Below, in pieces: positions 27,486 to 36,695 of a stretch of 64,000 nucleotides of DNA; positions within the stretch are counted from its first letter, which is position 1; each line of letters starts with the position of its first letter. The notes below the pieces were generated by a model that was not told the origin of the DNA, ran no database searches, and saw only the letters and a list, made by a program, of their open reading frames with translations. Origin of the DNA: Benthicola sp964195715 (GTDB taxonomy: Bacteria; Gemmatimonadota; Gemmatimonadetes; Palauibacterales; Palauibacteraceae); assembly GCA_964195715.1 (NCBI GenBank), contig CAXMRU010000280.1, positions 1-64,000 on the forward strand. Direction: 5' to 3'. The translations under genes were made by a program, and so were the position numbers.

Positions 27486-27986
27486 TCAGTCGTGACTGGT
27501 GAAGCGGCCGCGGATCAGATCCACGGCGTGGTCTACGAACACTTCGAGCACCTCGAGCCCGTCCGACACTCCACCCGGGCTGCCCGGCAGGTTCACGATC
27601 AGGGTCTCTCCACGGACACCCGCAACCCCGCGGCCGAGAGCGGCACGCGGAGTCTTTCGAAGGCCGTCGATCCGGATCGCCTCGGCGATCCCGGGCGCGT
27701 CCCGCTCGAGAACGGCACGGGTAGCCTCGGGCGTCACGTCCCTCGGTGTGAGTCCGGTGCCTCCGGTGGTGAGCACGAGATCGCACCCTCCATCGTCGCA
27801 CAGGCGGGCCACCGCGTTGGCGATTGATCCAGACTCGTCCGGAACGGTCTGGCGGGTGGCGAGCCGGTAGCCGCGCCCCTCGATCCAGCTCTCGATCAAA
27901 GCCCCGGAGGCATCGTCGCGAGCCCCGGCTGTGACTCCGTCCGAAACCGTGAGGACCGCAACCCGCATCGATTCGTGCCCGCTCAC
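27486..27986 (-). CDS. molybdopterin adenylyltransferase-like protein, MogA/MoaB family
   Basis: 166 aa, GTG start overlapping the gcvT stop as GTGA. VLTVSDGVTAGARDDASG and LVLTTGGTGLTPRDVTPEAT are the two family signatures that bind molybdopterin; LIVNLPGSPGGVSDGLEV is the third block. It adenylylates molybdopterin before metal insertion, or has the MoaB role; the sequence cannot separate the two. No other molybdenum cofactor gene is in the window. Confidence 0.9.
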   Translation of the reverse strand: MSGHESMRVAVLTVSDGVTAGARDDASGALIESWIEGRGYRLATRQTVPDESGSIANAVARLCDDGGCDLVLTTGGTGLTPRDVTPEATRAVLERDAPGIAEAIRIDGLRKTPRAALGRGVAGVRGETLIVNLPGSPGGVSDGLEVLEVFVDHAVDLIRGRFTSHD

Positions 27987-29089
27987 CGCTTCAGCGACCC
28001 GCCGGTATAGAACGGGAGTCGCACGACCTCGCCGGCGATGTCACGGTCGCGAATGCGAATCCGCAACTCGTCGCCGGCCTGGGCGTCCGGCGGCAGGTAG
28101 GCCGTTCCAATTCCGTACCCGAGTGATGGACCGAGCGTCCCGCTGCGAACCGGACCCACGGATTTTCCTCGGTAGATCACCTCGTAGCCGGGGCGCGGAA
28201 AGCCTCGCTCAGTGAGCTTGAATCCCGTGAGCCGACGGGTCAGACCCGCATCCTTCTGTGCCGTAAGGGCGTCGCGACCCACAAACGGGTCCTTGTCCAG
28301 CTTCACGAGCCAGGACAGGCCTGCCTCGAGCGGCGACGTACCCTCATCGATGTCGTTTCCGTACAGCGCGTATCCCATCTCGAGGCGGAGCGAATCACGC
28401 GACCCGAGGCCGACGGGAATGAGACCGCGGTCGGCGCCGGCCTCCAGGAGACGATCCCATACCGCCCGTGTGCTGTCCGATGGAACGTAGAGTTCGAACC
28501 CGGCTTCCCCAGTGTAGCCCGTGCGGCTGATGACACCGGCGACGCCGTCGACATGGCCCTCTTCGAACCAGTAGAAGCCGATCGAGGCGAGATCCACGTC
28601 CACGAGCGGCTGGAGGATCTCCTCCGCAGCCGGTCCCTGCAGGGCCACGAGTCCGATGTCGTCACTCTCGTCGGTGAGCGTCATGTCGAAGTCGCCTGCC
28701 AGCCGGGTGACGTGAGCCCAGTCCTTGGCGATATTCGCGCCGTTGACGACGAGCCGGAAGCGCTGCTCTCCGAGCCTGTAGACCAGCAGATCATCCACGA
28801 TGCCGCCGTCCGGAAGGCAGAACACGCTGTATTGCACTTGCCCCACGGCGAGCTGTGCCGGGTCGTTGCTGGTGACGTGCGACACGAACGCGAGTGCGCC
28901 CGGCCCCTCCACCAGGAACTCTCCCATGTGGGAAACGTCGAACAGGCCGGCCGCCGTGCGCACCGCCTGGTGCTCACGGGTAATTCCGGTCGGATATTGG
29001 ACGGGCATCTCGAATCCCGCGAACGGTACGATCTTCGCGCCGAGGGCTACGTGTGCATAGTACAGAGGCGTCCGTTTCAGGTCACTCAT
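27983..29089 (-). CDS. gcvT: aminomethyltransferase, T-protein of the glycine cleavage system
   Basis: 368 aa, normal length. Transfers the methylene group of the H-protein intermediate to tetrahydrofolate. FAGFEMPVQYPTGITREH and TAAGLFDVSHMGEF at the start, SRTGYTGEAGFELYV in the middle (folate-binding region), and the C-terminal GPVRSGTLGPSLGYGIG barrel domain. gcvH and gcvP are not adjacent. I see no glycine riboswitch in the 93 bp upstream. Coupled to mog. Confidence 0.95.
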   Translation of the reverse strand: MSDLKRTPLYYAHVALGAKIVPFAGFEMPVQYPTGITREHQAVRTAAGLFDVSHMGEFLVEGPGALAFVSHVTSNDPAQLAVGQVQYSVFCLPDGGIVDDLLVYRLGEQRFRLVVNGANIAKDWAHVTRLAGDFDMTLTDESDDIGLVALQGPAAEEILQPLVDVDLASIGFYWFEEGHVDGVAGVISRTGYTGEAGFELYVPSDSTRAVWDRLLEAGADRGLIPVGLGSRDSLRLEMGYALYGNDIDEGTSPLEAGLSWLVKLDKDPFVGRDALTAQKDAGLTRRLTGFKLTERGFPRPGYEVIYRGKSVGPVRSGTLGPSLGYGIGTAYLPPDAQAGDELRIRIRDRDIAGEVVRLPFYTGGSLKR

Positions 29090-29161
29090 GATAACCGCGG
29101 GTATCCTTTCTATTCCGGGGCCCTGACGGTCATGCCCGCCCCGGCAGTGCCAGTCCGGGTT

Positions 29162-29185
29162 GGCGGTTGCTGAAGAACCCTGTTA
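29162..29185 (+). repeat. family-A dispersed repeat after hslU
   Basis: GGCGGTTGCTGAAGAACCCTG (21 nt) abuts the TTA that is the hslU stop on the minus strand. It shares the 17-nt core GTTGCTGAAGAACCCTG with the right end of the 276-bp element at 7704-7981. No partner copy in inverse orientation lies nearby. Confidence 0.7.
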
Positions 29186-30655
29186 CAGAATGTAACGCCG
29201 AAGGTCGTCGTCATCGACGATCCGCGCCAGCCGCTCACGGACCGTCGCCGCGTCGATCACGAAGATCTCGGAGACTCCCTCGTCCGGCAGACTGAACATC
29301 ACTTCCTCGAGGAGCGTCGTGAGGACGGTGTGAAGGCGGCGCGCCCCGATGTTCTCAAGACTCTGGTTTACACTCGCGGCGATCCGGGCGATCTCGCGGA
29401 TGGCGTCATCGGTGAACTCCAGCTCGGCTCCCTCCGTGGCCACCAGAGCCTGGTACTGCGTGAGAAGGGCGTTCTTCGGCTCCAGGAGAATCCGAACGAA
29501 CTCGGCCTCTCCGAGGCTGTGAAGCTCAACCCGGATCGGAAACCGGCCCTGGAGCTCGGGAATCAGGTCGGACGGCCTCGAGACGTGAAACGCGCCTGCC
29601 GCAATGAAGAGGATATGCTCGGTACCGACCATCCCGTACCGGGTCTGCACCGTTGACCCTTCGACGATCGGCAGCAGATCTCGCTGTACGCCCTCGCGGG
29701 AAATGTCTGGGCCCTGATCCCGCCGGGACCCGGCGACCTTGTCCAACTCGTCGAGGAAGATGATCCCCATGGTCTCGGCGCGAGCGACCGCATCGTCCAC
29801 TACCTCGTCCATGTCGATCAGCTTCTCCGTCTCCTCCGACAGCAGGATCCGCCTTGCCTCCGCGACCGTCACCCGGCGGGTGCGGGTTTTCTTCGGTAGC
29901 ATGTCCTGCAGCATCTCGCCGAGATTGAAGTCCATCCCCTCCATGCCGATGGCACCCATGTCCATGGTCGGAATCGTGCTCTCGGTGACCTCCACCTCTA
30001 CTTCCCTGTCATCGAGCTTTTCGCTACGCAGAAGTTCGCGGAGCTTCTCCCGCGTACGTCGGCGCCGCGAATCGAACGGCGATCCCCGCTCTTCTCCATC
30101 GAGATGCGCCTCCCCCGTCGCCTCCACGACGAACGTGCGGACCTCAGCAGCTACCTCCGGATCGGTCCCGCTCGCAGACGCGCCGGCCCTGCTGTCTTCA
30201 GCGAGGGGTGGAAGCAGGAGGTCGAGCAGCCGCTCTTCGACACGGTCGGCCGCGACTTCCCGACATTCATCCTCCCTCTCCCCTCGGACCATGTTGACCG
30301 AGATATCCACCAGGTCGCGCACCATGGACTCTACATCGCGCCCCACGTACCCGACCTCGGTGAACTTAGAGGCCTCCACTTTGATGAAGGGCGCGCCCGC
30401 CAGCCGGGACAGCCGCCGGGCGATCTCGGTCTTCCCGACACCGGTCGGCCCGATCATGATGATGTTGTTTGGGAGAATCTCGTCCCGGAGGGCGGGGTCG
30501 ACGTGCTGCCTCCTCCACCGGTTTCGCAGCGCGATGGCCACGGCTTTCTTCGCCTCGTCCTGCCCCACGATGTACTTGTCCAGCTCTTCCACGACTTTGC
30601 GCGGGGTGAGCGAAGCGAAGTCCAGTGAATCTCCCTGTGTCGCCTGCACGCTCAT
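29183..30655 (-). CDS. hslU: HslU, ATPase subunit of the HslUV protease
   Basis: 490 aa from the ATG at 30655, which overlaps the hslV stop as ATGA; the longer open frame upstream is a shadow of hslV. ClpX-like AAA+ unfoldase. SLTPRKVVEELDKYIVGQ starts the protein, P-loop GPTGVGKT at 69-76, pore loop GYVGRD, Walker B GIIFLDELDKVA, and the C-terminal RRYIL that inserts into HslV. The variable I-domain (about 115-230) is acidic. Forms hexamers that feed HslV. Confidence 0.97.
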   Translation of the reverse strand: MSVQATQGDSLDFASLTPRKVVEELDKYIVGQDEAKKAVAIALRNRWRRQHVDPALRDEILPNNIIMIGPTGVGKTEIARRLSRLAGAPFIKVEASKFTEVGYVGRDVESMVRDLVDISVNMVRGEREDECREVAADRVEERLLDLLLPPLAEDSRAGASASGTDPEVAAEVRTFVVEATGEAHLDGEERGSPFDSRRRRTREKLRELLRSEKLDDREVEVEVTESTIPTMDMGAIGMEGMDFNLGEMLQDMLPKKTRTRRVTVAEARRILLSEETEKLIDMDEVVDDAVARAETMGIIFLDELDKVAGSRRDQGPDISREGVQRDLLPIVEGSTVQTRYGMVGTEHILFIAAGAFHVSRPSDLIPELQGRFPIRVELHSLGEAEFVRILLEPKNALLTQYQALVATEGAELEFTDDAIREIARIAASVNQSLENIGARRLHTVLTTLLEEVMFSLPDEGVSEIFVIDAATVRERLARIVDDDDLRRYIL

Positions 30656-31191
30656 CCTCCGAGCTCCAGCACGGTGATGTTCGAGTTCGTGTAGACGCAG
30701 ATTTCGGCCGCGATACTCAGCGCTTCCCGCACCACGGTGGCCACTGGCAGATCGGAGTGTGCCGTCAGGGCGCGCGCGGCGGCGAGCGCATACGCACCTC
30801 CCGATCCGATCGCGAGAATCCCGTCGTCCGGCTCTATCACCTCTCCGGTTCCGGACACCAGCAGGCTGTACTCGCTGTCGGCCACGATAATGAGGGCCTC
30901 GAGGCGGCGAAGATAACGGTCGCTGCGCCAGTCCTTCGCCAACTCGACCGCGGCCCGCATGAGGTTGGCGGGGTGCCGCTCCAGCTGCGCCTCGAACTTC
31001 TCGAACAGGGTGAGGGCGTCCGCGACCCCGCCGGCGAACCCGGCAAGGATCGAACCGCCCTTCATGCGGCGCACTTTGGTCGCGCCGGCCTTCACGACCG
31101 TTTCCTGCATGGTCACCTGGCCGTCGCCACCGATCGCCACGCTGCCGCCGTGGCGAACGCACAGAATGGTCGTCGCTCGAACCGAGCTCAC
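30652..31191 (-). CDS. hslV: HslV, peptidase subunit of the HslUV protease
   Basis: 179 aa from a GTG at 31191 with AAGGAG 6 nt before it. The proteasome-like active site needs an N-terminal Thr after removal of a short propeptide; here six residues (VSSVRA) precede TTILCVRHGG, so Thr7 would be the nucleophile. AIGGDGQVT, KVRRMKGG and AGFAGGVADALTLFEKFE are diagnostic. The much longer open frame upstream overlaps xerC and is not real. ATGA overlap with hslU. Confidence 0.96.
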   Translation of the reverse strand: MSSVRATTILCVRHGGSVAIGGDGQVTMQETVVKAGATKVRRMKGGSILAGFAGGVADALTLFEKFEAQLERHPANLMRAAVELAKDWRSDRYLRRLEALIIVADSEYSLLVSGTGEVIEPDDGILAIGSGGAYALAAARALTAHSDLPVATVVREALSIAAEICVYTNSNITVLELGG

Positions 31192-31235
31192 GGAAATCTC
31201 CTTATCGCTAGCCGGCGGCAAGACCGCCGGTCGGA

Positions 31236-32168
31236 TCAGTCGGCTCTCGGGTGAGCCTGACGATAGGCCTTCACGAGGCGCTCTCTCGACGTGTGCGTGT
31301 AGATACGCGTGTTCGAGAGACTCGAGTGACCCAGCAACTCCTTCACGGCCATCAGGTCGGCGCCTGCGTCCAGCATGTGTGTGGCGAACGTGTGTCTCAA
31401 GGCGTGCACGCTGAGCCCCTCGCCGTCCGCGGCCCAGGCCAGCCACGCGCCCACGCTGCGCTGAATCTGTCGCCGGGAAATGCGCGTGCCCCGGCGAGAC
31501 ACGAACAGTGGTCGTCCCTCCCCAGGAGCCAGCTCGCGGCTCGACACCTCGTGCCGCCTCGCAAGGTAATCCGAGACTGCCTCGCAAGCCCTTGCTCCTA
31601 CCGGAACGATGCGCTCCTTGCCCCCCTTTCCGAGAACCTTCACCAGTCCGCGATCCAGGTCGAGGTCCGCATCGTCGAGGCCCTGGATCTCGGCCAGACG
31701 CAAACCGCAGGAGTAGATGACCTCAATCATCGCCCGATCGCGAACGGCGAGCGGCCGGTCTCCCGTCGCGTAGCTCTCGAGCAACTCGAACAGCACCTCG
31801 GCCTGGCCCCGCGTCAGGTACCCCGGAAGCTCCTGACGTTGCCGGGGCGTGCGGATGAGCCGCGCCGGGTTGTGCGACACGACGTCGGTGCGGTGCAGGA
31901 ATCGATAGAAGGCGCGCACCGCAGATAGCTTTCGGGCCACCGTAGAGCGCTTCAAGCCGCGGCCTTCCAGCTCTCCCAGCCAGGAACGCATGTCGAGTCG
32001 ATCGACATCGCTCCAATCCCAGTCGGCTGACTCCATGTGGCCGACGAGGAAAGCGCCGAAGTCCGCCAGGTCGCGCCGGTACGCCGCCTCGGTGTGAGCG
32101 GAGAGCCTCCGCTCCTTTCGCACGTAGGCGAGAAACCCGACAACGGTCAGGTCCCGGTCGGAGGTCAT
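31236..32168 (-). CDS. xerC: tyrosine recombinase XerC
   Basis: 310 aa. Resolves chromosome dimers at dif with XerD. N-terminal core-binding SAM-like domain (residues 8-95), then the catalytic domain: Arg in SCGLRLAEI, Lys in LGKGGKER, the His-x-x-Arg box HALRHTFATHML, a second His in LGHSSLSNT, and the nucleophile Tyr in TRIYTHTS. Its position between trmFO and hslV matches codV/xerC in Bacillus, supporting the chromosomal Xer role over a phage integrase. Start overlaps trmFO as ATGA. Confidence 0.94.
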   Translation of the reverse strand: MTSDRDLTVVGFLAYVRKERRLSAHTEAAYRRDLADFGAFLVGHMESADWDWSDVDRLDMRSWLGELEGRGLKRSTVARKLSAVRAFYRFLHRTDVVSHNPARLIRTPRQRQELPGYLTRGQAEVLFELLESYATGDRPLAVRDRAMIEVIYSCGLRLAEIQGLDDADLDLDRGLVKVLGKGGKERIVPVGARACEAVSDYLARRHEVSSRELAPGEGRPLFVSRRGTRISRRQIQRSVGAWLAWAADGEGLSVHALRHTFATHMLDAGADLMAVKELLGHSSLSNTRIYTHTSRERLVKAYRQAHPRAD

Positions 32169-33511
32169 GGCGCCACCGGGACTCCTTCCTGGCTCCCGAG
32201 TCCCACCTCGGCCGCCCAGGCCTTAATATCCGCCATGGCCCGCTCCGCATAGGCTGCCCGCCGTCGCTTGCGTCCGCCACGTACCCGGGTCTCGAGGGCG
32301 TCTACGAGTCCGAAGTTGGCATTCATCGGCTGGAAGTGGTTCGGATCCGCCTCCCTGAGGTGCCGGTACAGTCCGCCCAGCATGGTCGTCGTGGGGGGCA
32401 CGACGGGGTCCTGGCCACGCTGGATTCTGTCGACGTTGCGTGCCCCCAGGAGGCCACTCGCGATCGACTCCGTATAACCCTCGACCCCCGTAATCTGTCC
32501 CGCGAACAGGAGACCGGACTCACCGGGCACGCCTCCGTGCGACTCGAGGGCCCGGGGGAAACGGAGATAGGCGTTGCGGTGGATCGACCCGTGCCGCAGA
32601 AACTCCGCCTCCTCGAGGCCGGGAATCATGCGAAACACCCGTTCCTGCTCGCCTCGGCGCAGCCGTGTCTGGAAGCCCACGAGGTTCCACATTCGACCCT
32701 GCCGGTCCTCGGCCCGCAGCTGCACCACCGCGTGGGCGCGCCGGCACTTCGTCGGGTCTTCCAGCCCAACGGGCCGCATGGGTCCGAATCTCAGCGTGTC
32801 ACGCCCCCGCCGGGCCATCACTTCGATGGGCAGGCAACCCTCGAAATACGGCACGTTCTCCCAGTCATGGCCCTCGTGCACGTCCGCCGAGAGCAGTGCA
32901 TCGATGAACGCCTCGTATGTCGCCTCGTCCAGAGGACAGTTGAGATACGCGGCTTCCCCCTTTCCGTAGCGAGACGCGAGCCAGGCGACGTTCTCGTCGA
33001 TCGACTCGCGTGAGAAGATCGGGGCGATCGCGTCGAAAAAGGACAGGCCGTCCACTCCCAGGCGGGCCCGGATCGACTCGGAAAGGGCGTCGGACGTCAA
33101 CGGCCCCGTGGCGACGATCGCCGGGGCCCGGGGCAGGTCGGTGAGCTCCTCACGCACGATGCGGATTCGAGGTTCGGCCTCCAGGTGCTCTGTGACCGCG
33201 GTGGCGAACAGGTGACGATCGACCGCCAGCGCGCTACCGGCCGGCACACGGTACTCGTCAGCCACCTCCAGCAGGAAGCACCCGAGGGTCCGCATCTCGG
33301 CCTTCAAAAGGCCGTGTGGCGTGTCGAGGTGTTCCGACTTGAAGGAGTTGGTGCACACGATCTCGGCGAGACGGTCCGTCTGGTGCGCCGGCGTTGGTTT
33401 CGCAGGGCGCATTTCGTACAGATCGACGTCGTAGCCGAGGCGAGCGAGCTGCCACGCCGCTTCGGATCCGGCGAGGCCGCCCCCGACTACGGTGACCCGT
33501 CGTTTGTCCAT
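32165..33511 (-). CDS. trmFO: methylenetetrahydrofolate-tRNA-(uracil-5-)-methyltransferase
   Basis: 448 aa, normal length. Folate- and FAD-dependent enzyme making m5U54 in the tRNA T-loop. FAD-binding VVGGGLAGSEAAWQLARLG at the N-terminus; CTNSFKSEHLDTPHGLLK, FDAIAPIFSRESID, NCPLDEATYEAF and FAGQITGVEGYTESIASGLL are family blocks. The Cys of the CTNSFK motif is conserved. Ends with a basic C-terminal tail. Coupled to xerC, 19 nt after topA. Confidence 0.96.
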   Translation of the reverse strand: MDKRRVTVVGGGLAGSEAAWQLARLGYDVDLYEMRPAKPTPAHQTDRLAEIVCTNSFKSEHLDTPHGLLKAEMRTLGCFLLEVADEYRVPAGSALAVDRHLFATAVTEHLEAEPRIRIVREELTDLPRAPAIVATGPLTSDALSESIRARLGVDGLSFFDAIAPIFSRESIDENVAWLASRYGKGEAAYLNCPLDEATYEAFIDALLSADVHEGHDWENVPYFEGCLPIEVMARRGRDTLRFGPMRPVGLEDPTKCRRAHAVVQLRAEDRQGRMWNLVGFQTRLRRGEQERVFRMIPGLEEAEFLRHGSIHRNAYLRFPRALESHGGVPGESGLLFAGQITGVEGYTESIASGLLGARNVDRIQRGQDPVVPPTTTMLGGLYRHLREADPNHFQPMNANFGLVDALETRVRGGRKRRRAAYAERAMADIKAWAAEVGLGSQEGVPVAP

Positions 33512-33530
33512 CCCTTGCCAGCCGCCTTTT

Positions 33531-36104
33531 CTACTTCTTGCGCCGGCCGCGCTGCGTGCGTGGTCCCCGGGCGGCCCGCGCCGTCAGTAACTCGCGGGCC
33601 TGATCCATCGTGATGTCGTCAGGCGACATGCCCTTCGGCAGCGAAGCGTTCAGTTTCCCGTGTTTCACGTACGGTCCGTAGCGGCCATCGAGAAGCAGCA
33701 CGGGCTCGCCGTCGTTCGGGTGCGCACCCAGATCACGTAGCGGTTTCGGCTGAGAGCGCCGTCTACCGCCCTTCGGCTGGGCCAGCAGCGCGAGTGCCCG
33801 ATCTAGATCGACGCCATAGACATCGTCGCTCTTGTCGAGAGAGCGGAACTCGCCGTCGTGAACGACATACGGTCCATAGCGACCGATCCCGGCCCGCACC
33901 GGCTCGCCGCTCTCCGGGTGGACTCCGAGCTCACGCGGAAGAGACAGCAGGCGCAGCGCGATTTCAAGGGTCACGTCGTCCGTGCTCATGCCCTTCGACA
34001 GTGAGGCCCGCTTGGGCTTCTCTCCGTCCTCGATCTGCTCGCCAAGCTGCACAAATGGCCCGAAACGGCCGGTTTTCACATACACGGGCAATCCCGTTTC
34101 CGGGTCCGTTCCGATCGGGCTGTCCGCCTTCTCCCTGTCTGCGAGGAGCTCCGCCGCCTTCTCGGCCGTCAGGTCCGCGGGTGCAATGTCTTCGGGAATC
34201 GAGACTCGAATGGGATCGCCGCCCTCGAGTGTCTCGAGGAACGGTCCGAAGCGACCGATTCGAAGCTCCCCCCCAAGGTCGGCAAAGTCCTGGAGCGTGG
34301 ACGCCGTACGCGGGTCGATCTCCGACTGGCGACTCGCGAGACGCCCCTCGAAGCCGTTCTCCCCCCGATAGAACTCGTCGAGGAACTCCCTCCAGTCCAC
34401 CTCTCCCTCGGCAATCCTGTCGAGTCCGTTCTCCATTTCCGACGTGAAGCCCGGATCTACCAGGTCTTCGAAGTGATTCTCGAGGAGCGAGGTAACGGCA
34501 AAGGCGATGAACGTGGGAACGAGCTGCTTTCCGCGGTCCTCCACGTAACCGCGAAGCCGGATCGTGTCCACGATGGTCGCATAGGTCGACGGTCGGCCGA
34601 TTCCCTCCGCCTCGAGTGCCTTGACGAGCGAAGCGTCCGTGTATCGAGCGGGCGGGCGAGTCTCGTGTGAGTCCGGTCGGATCTCGCGCGCCTCGACAGA
34701 GTCGCCTGAGGCAAGGGCCGGCAGCAGAACTTCACGATCAGCCAGGACCGCCTCCGGGTCGTCACTCCCCTCTACGTAGGCCCTGAGAAACCCCGGAAAA
34801 GTCAGCGTGTTGCCGCGAGCCCTGAATTCCACACCGCCGCCCAGGATGGAAGCCGAGACCCTCAGACGCCTCGCCTCTGCCATCTGGGTAGCGACCGTCC
34901 GTTTCCATATCAGCTCGTAGAGAGCGGCGTCGATCGACTTCAGGCCAAGCTCCCTGGCCGTCGGCATCGACGGGCCGGCCGGCCTGATCGCCTCGTGCGC
35001 CTCCTGGGCGCCTTTGGATTTCGTCTTGTAATTCCTGGGATTCTCGCTCAGGTAGTCCGTACCATATAGAGACTCTACCTTGCGTCGCGCTGCTCCGATC
35101 GCCTGTCCCGTGAGCTGCACGGAGTCGGTGCGCATGTAGGTAATATGGCCCGCTTCGTACAGCCGCTGAGCCACGCGCATCGTCTCTCGAACCGGGAGGT
35201 TCAGTTTGCGGTTGGCCTCCATCTGCAGCGTGGACGTCGTGAACGGAGGGGCCGGATTCTGCGTCATTTCCTTGGACTCTACGCCGGCCACCTCGAATTC
35301 CACACCCTCGAGGCGCGCCCGCAGGGCTTCCACCTCCTCCTCGCCGAAGACCGCCACGGAGGCTGGTTTCTTCGGCCTGCCCGTGGCCGGATCAAAATCC
35401 GCACCCTTTACGACAGGAACCCCGTCCACTTCGATCAGCTGTGCGTCGAATTCGCTTCCGCCTTTCGCGAAAGTAGCGGCCAGATCCCACCAGGCGCCGC
35501 TTCGAAAGCGCCGACGCTCCCGCTCCACTTCCACGACCAGGCGGACGGCCACGGACTGCACGCGGCCAGCGGAAAGGGGGATGCGGCTGATCGGATCCAC
35601 CGGCGAGATCTTCTTCCACAACAGGGGTGACAGGCCGTAACCGACCAGCCGATCCAGGATCCGCCGGGCCTGTTGCGCATCGACCTGATCCAGATCGAGG
35701 TCGCCGGGGTGGTTGACCGCTTCAAGCACCGCATCTCGCGTGACCGCGTTGAAGCGAACGCGTCGGAAGCGGCGGCCATCGTCCGTACGGTAGCCCAGTG
35801 CGCAGGCGATATGGTAGCCGATCGCTTCGCCCTCCCGGTCCGGATCGGTAGCGATCAGGATGTCCCCGGCGCCCTTCGCCTTCTTCTTCAAGTCTGCGAG
35901 TAACTTTCCCTTGCCTCGCACCGTTACGAACTCCGGCTCGTAGCCGTTGTCCACATCGACGGACAGTCCCTTCTTCGGCAGATCCACAACGTGACCCACC
36001 GAAGCCTCGACGATGTAATCGTCACCGAGGAACTGGCGGAGCCGCTTCGCCTTCTTGGGCGACTCGACGATGACCAGGTGCCTGGCTTTCTTGGCGCTCG
36101 ACAT
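33531..36104 (-). CDS. topA: DNA topoisomerase I (type IA)
   Basis: 857 aa. Relaxes negative supercoils. TOPRIM domain LVIVESPKKAKRL with the acidic DPDREGEAIG at 87-96; active-site Tyr323 in ITYMRTDS; LSAGRVQSVAVRLV matches the gate region. After about residue 600 there are no Cys4 zinc ribbons. Instead there are at least four copies of the TopA C-terminal repeat, each with a G-R-(F/Y)-G-P-(F/Y) core (near 620, 680, 750 and 815). The last residues are a basic RGRRKK tail. Confidence 0.97.
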   Translation of the reverse strand: MSSAKKARHLVIVESPKKAKRLRQFLGDDYIVEASVGHVVDLPKKGLSVDVDNGYEPEFVTVRGKGKLLADLKKKAKGAGDILIATDPDREGEAIGYHIACALGYRTDDGRRFRRVRFNAVTRDAVLEAVNHPGDLDLDQVDAQQARRILDRLVGYGLSPLLWKKISPVDPISRIPLSAGRVQSVAVRLVVEVERERRRFRSGAWWDLAATFAKGGSEFDAQLIEVDGVPVVKGADFDPATGRPKKPASVAVFGEEEVEALRARLEGVEFEVAGVESKEMTQNPAPPFTTSTLQMEANRKLNLPVRETMRVAQRLYEAGHITYMRTDSVQLTGQAIGAARRKVESLYGTDYLSENPRNYKTKSKGAQEAHEAIRPAGPSMPTARELGLKSIDAALYELIWKRTVATQMAEARRLRVSASILGGGVEFRARGNTLTFPGFLRAYVEGSDDPEAVLADREVLLPALASGDSVEAREIRPDSHETRPPARYTDASLVKALEAEGIGRPSTYATIVDTIRLRGYVEDRGKQLVPTFIAFAVTSLLENHFEDLVDPGFTSEMENGLDRIAEGEVDWREFLDEFYRGENGFEGRLASRQSEIDPRTASTLQDFADLGGELRIGRFGPFLETLEGGDPIRVSIPEDIAPADLTAEKAAELLADREKADSPIGTDPETGLPVYVKTGRFGPFVQLGEQIEDGEKPKRASLSKGMSTDDVTLEIALRLLSLPRELGVHPESGEPVRAGIGRYGPYVVHDGEFRSLDKSDDVYGVDLDRALALLAQPKGGRRRSQPKPLRDLGAHPNDGEPVLLLDGRYGPYVKHGKLNASLPKGMSPDDITMDQARELLTARAARGPRTQRGRRKK

Positions 36105-36122
36105 TGACTCTCGGGTGTAAGG

Positions 36123-36695
36123 CTAGCGCGTGCCGGGACGAATCCCGTCCGTCTCGAATTCAGCCAGTATAGCTTCTACCACTTCCTCGGGGGCCAACCC
36201 ATCGGTCGTTACCGAATACTCGGCCAGCCGATACGCCGGTAGTCGGCAGGCCAGCAGCTTCTGCAGCTCCGCCTCCGGATCCGGGCCCGCCAGAAGAGGG
36301 CGAGCGGAGCGTTCCCGCGCAAGTCTGGACACGGCGGAGGCCGGCTCCACCCGCAGCCAGACACACACCGCGTCCGGCCACGTCTCACGTAGCTCGGGTC
36401 GGGCCATCCACCCGCCTCCCGTGGACACGACAGTCGTCCGATCGATCGAAGCCGCTTCCGTGACACGGGCCTCCAGATCCCGAAAGACCCGCTCGCCGTC
36501 CGTGGCAAAGATGTCGACGATCGAGCGCCCCGAGAGACTCTCCACCTCAGCGTCCAGGTCCAGGAAGGACCACCGGATTCGCCGGGCGAGGAGGCGTCCG
36601 ACAGCCGTCTTGCCGGCGCCGCTCAGCCCGACGAGGACGAAAGGTCCGCGAAGTGATCCGGACCCACCCGCCGAGCCTCCAGCGCCGGGCGTCAT
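36123..36695 (-). CDS. aroK: shikimate kinase
   Basis: 190 aa. Phosphorylates shikimate in chorismate synthesis. P-loop GLSGAGKTAVGR at 23-34; DLDAEVE and the substrate-binding RDLEARV follow; STGGGWMARPE and the lid Arg in RPLL complete the site. An extra N-terminal 15 residues rich in Gly/Ser is unusual but short. The ATG overlaps the aroC stop as ATGA. Confidence 0.94.
   Translation of the reverse strand: MTPGAGGSAGGSGSLRGPFVLVGLSGAGKTAVGRLLARRIRWSFLDLDAEVESLSGRSIVDIFATDGERVFRDLEARVTEAASIDRTTVVSTGGGWMARPELRETWPDAVCVWLRVEPASAVSRLARERSARPLLAGPDPEAELQKLLACRLPAYRLAEYSVTTDGLAPEEVVEAILAEFETDGIRPGTR

Noticed and set aside
29090..29182. Glycine riboswitch before gcvT
   Set aside because: Only 93 bp, mostly a dispersed repeat; no tandem aptamer pattern is visible.
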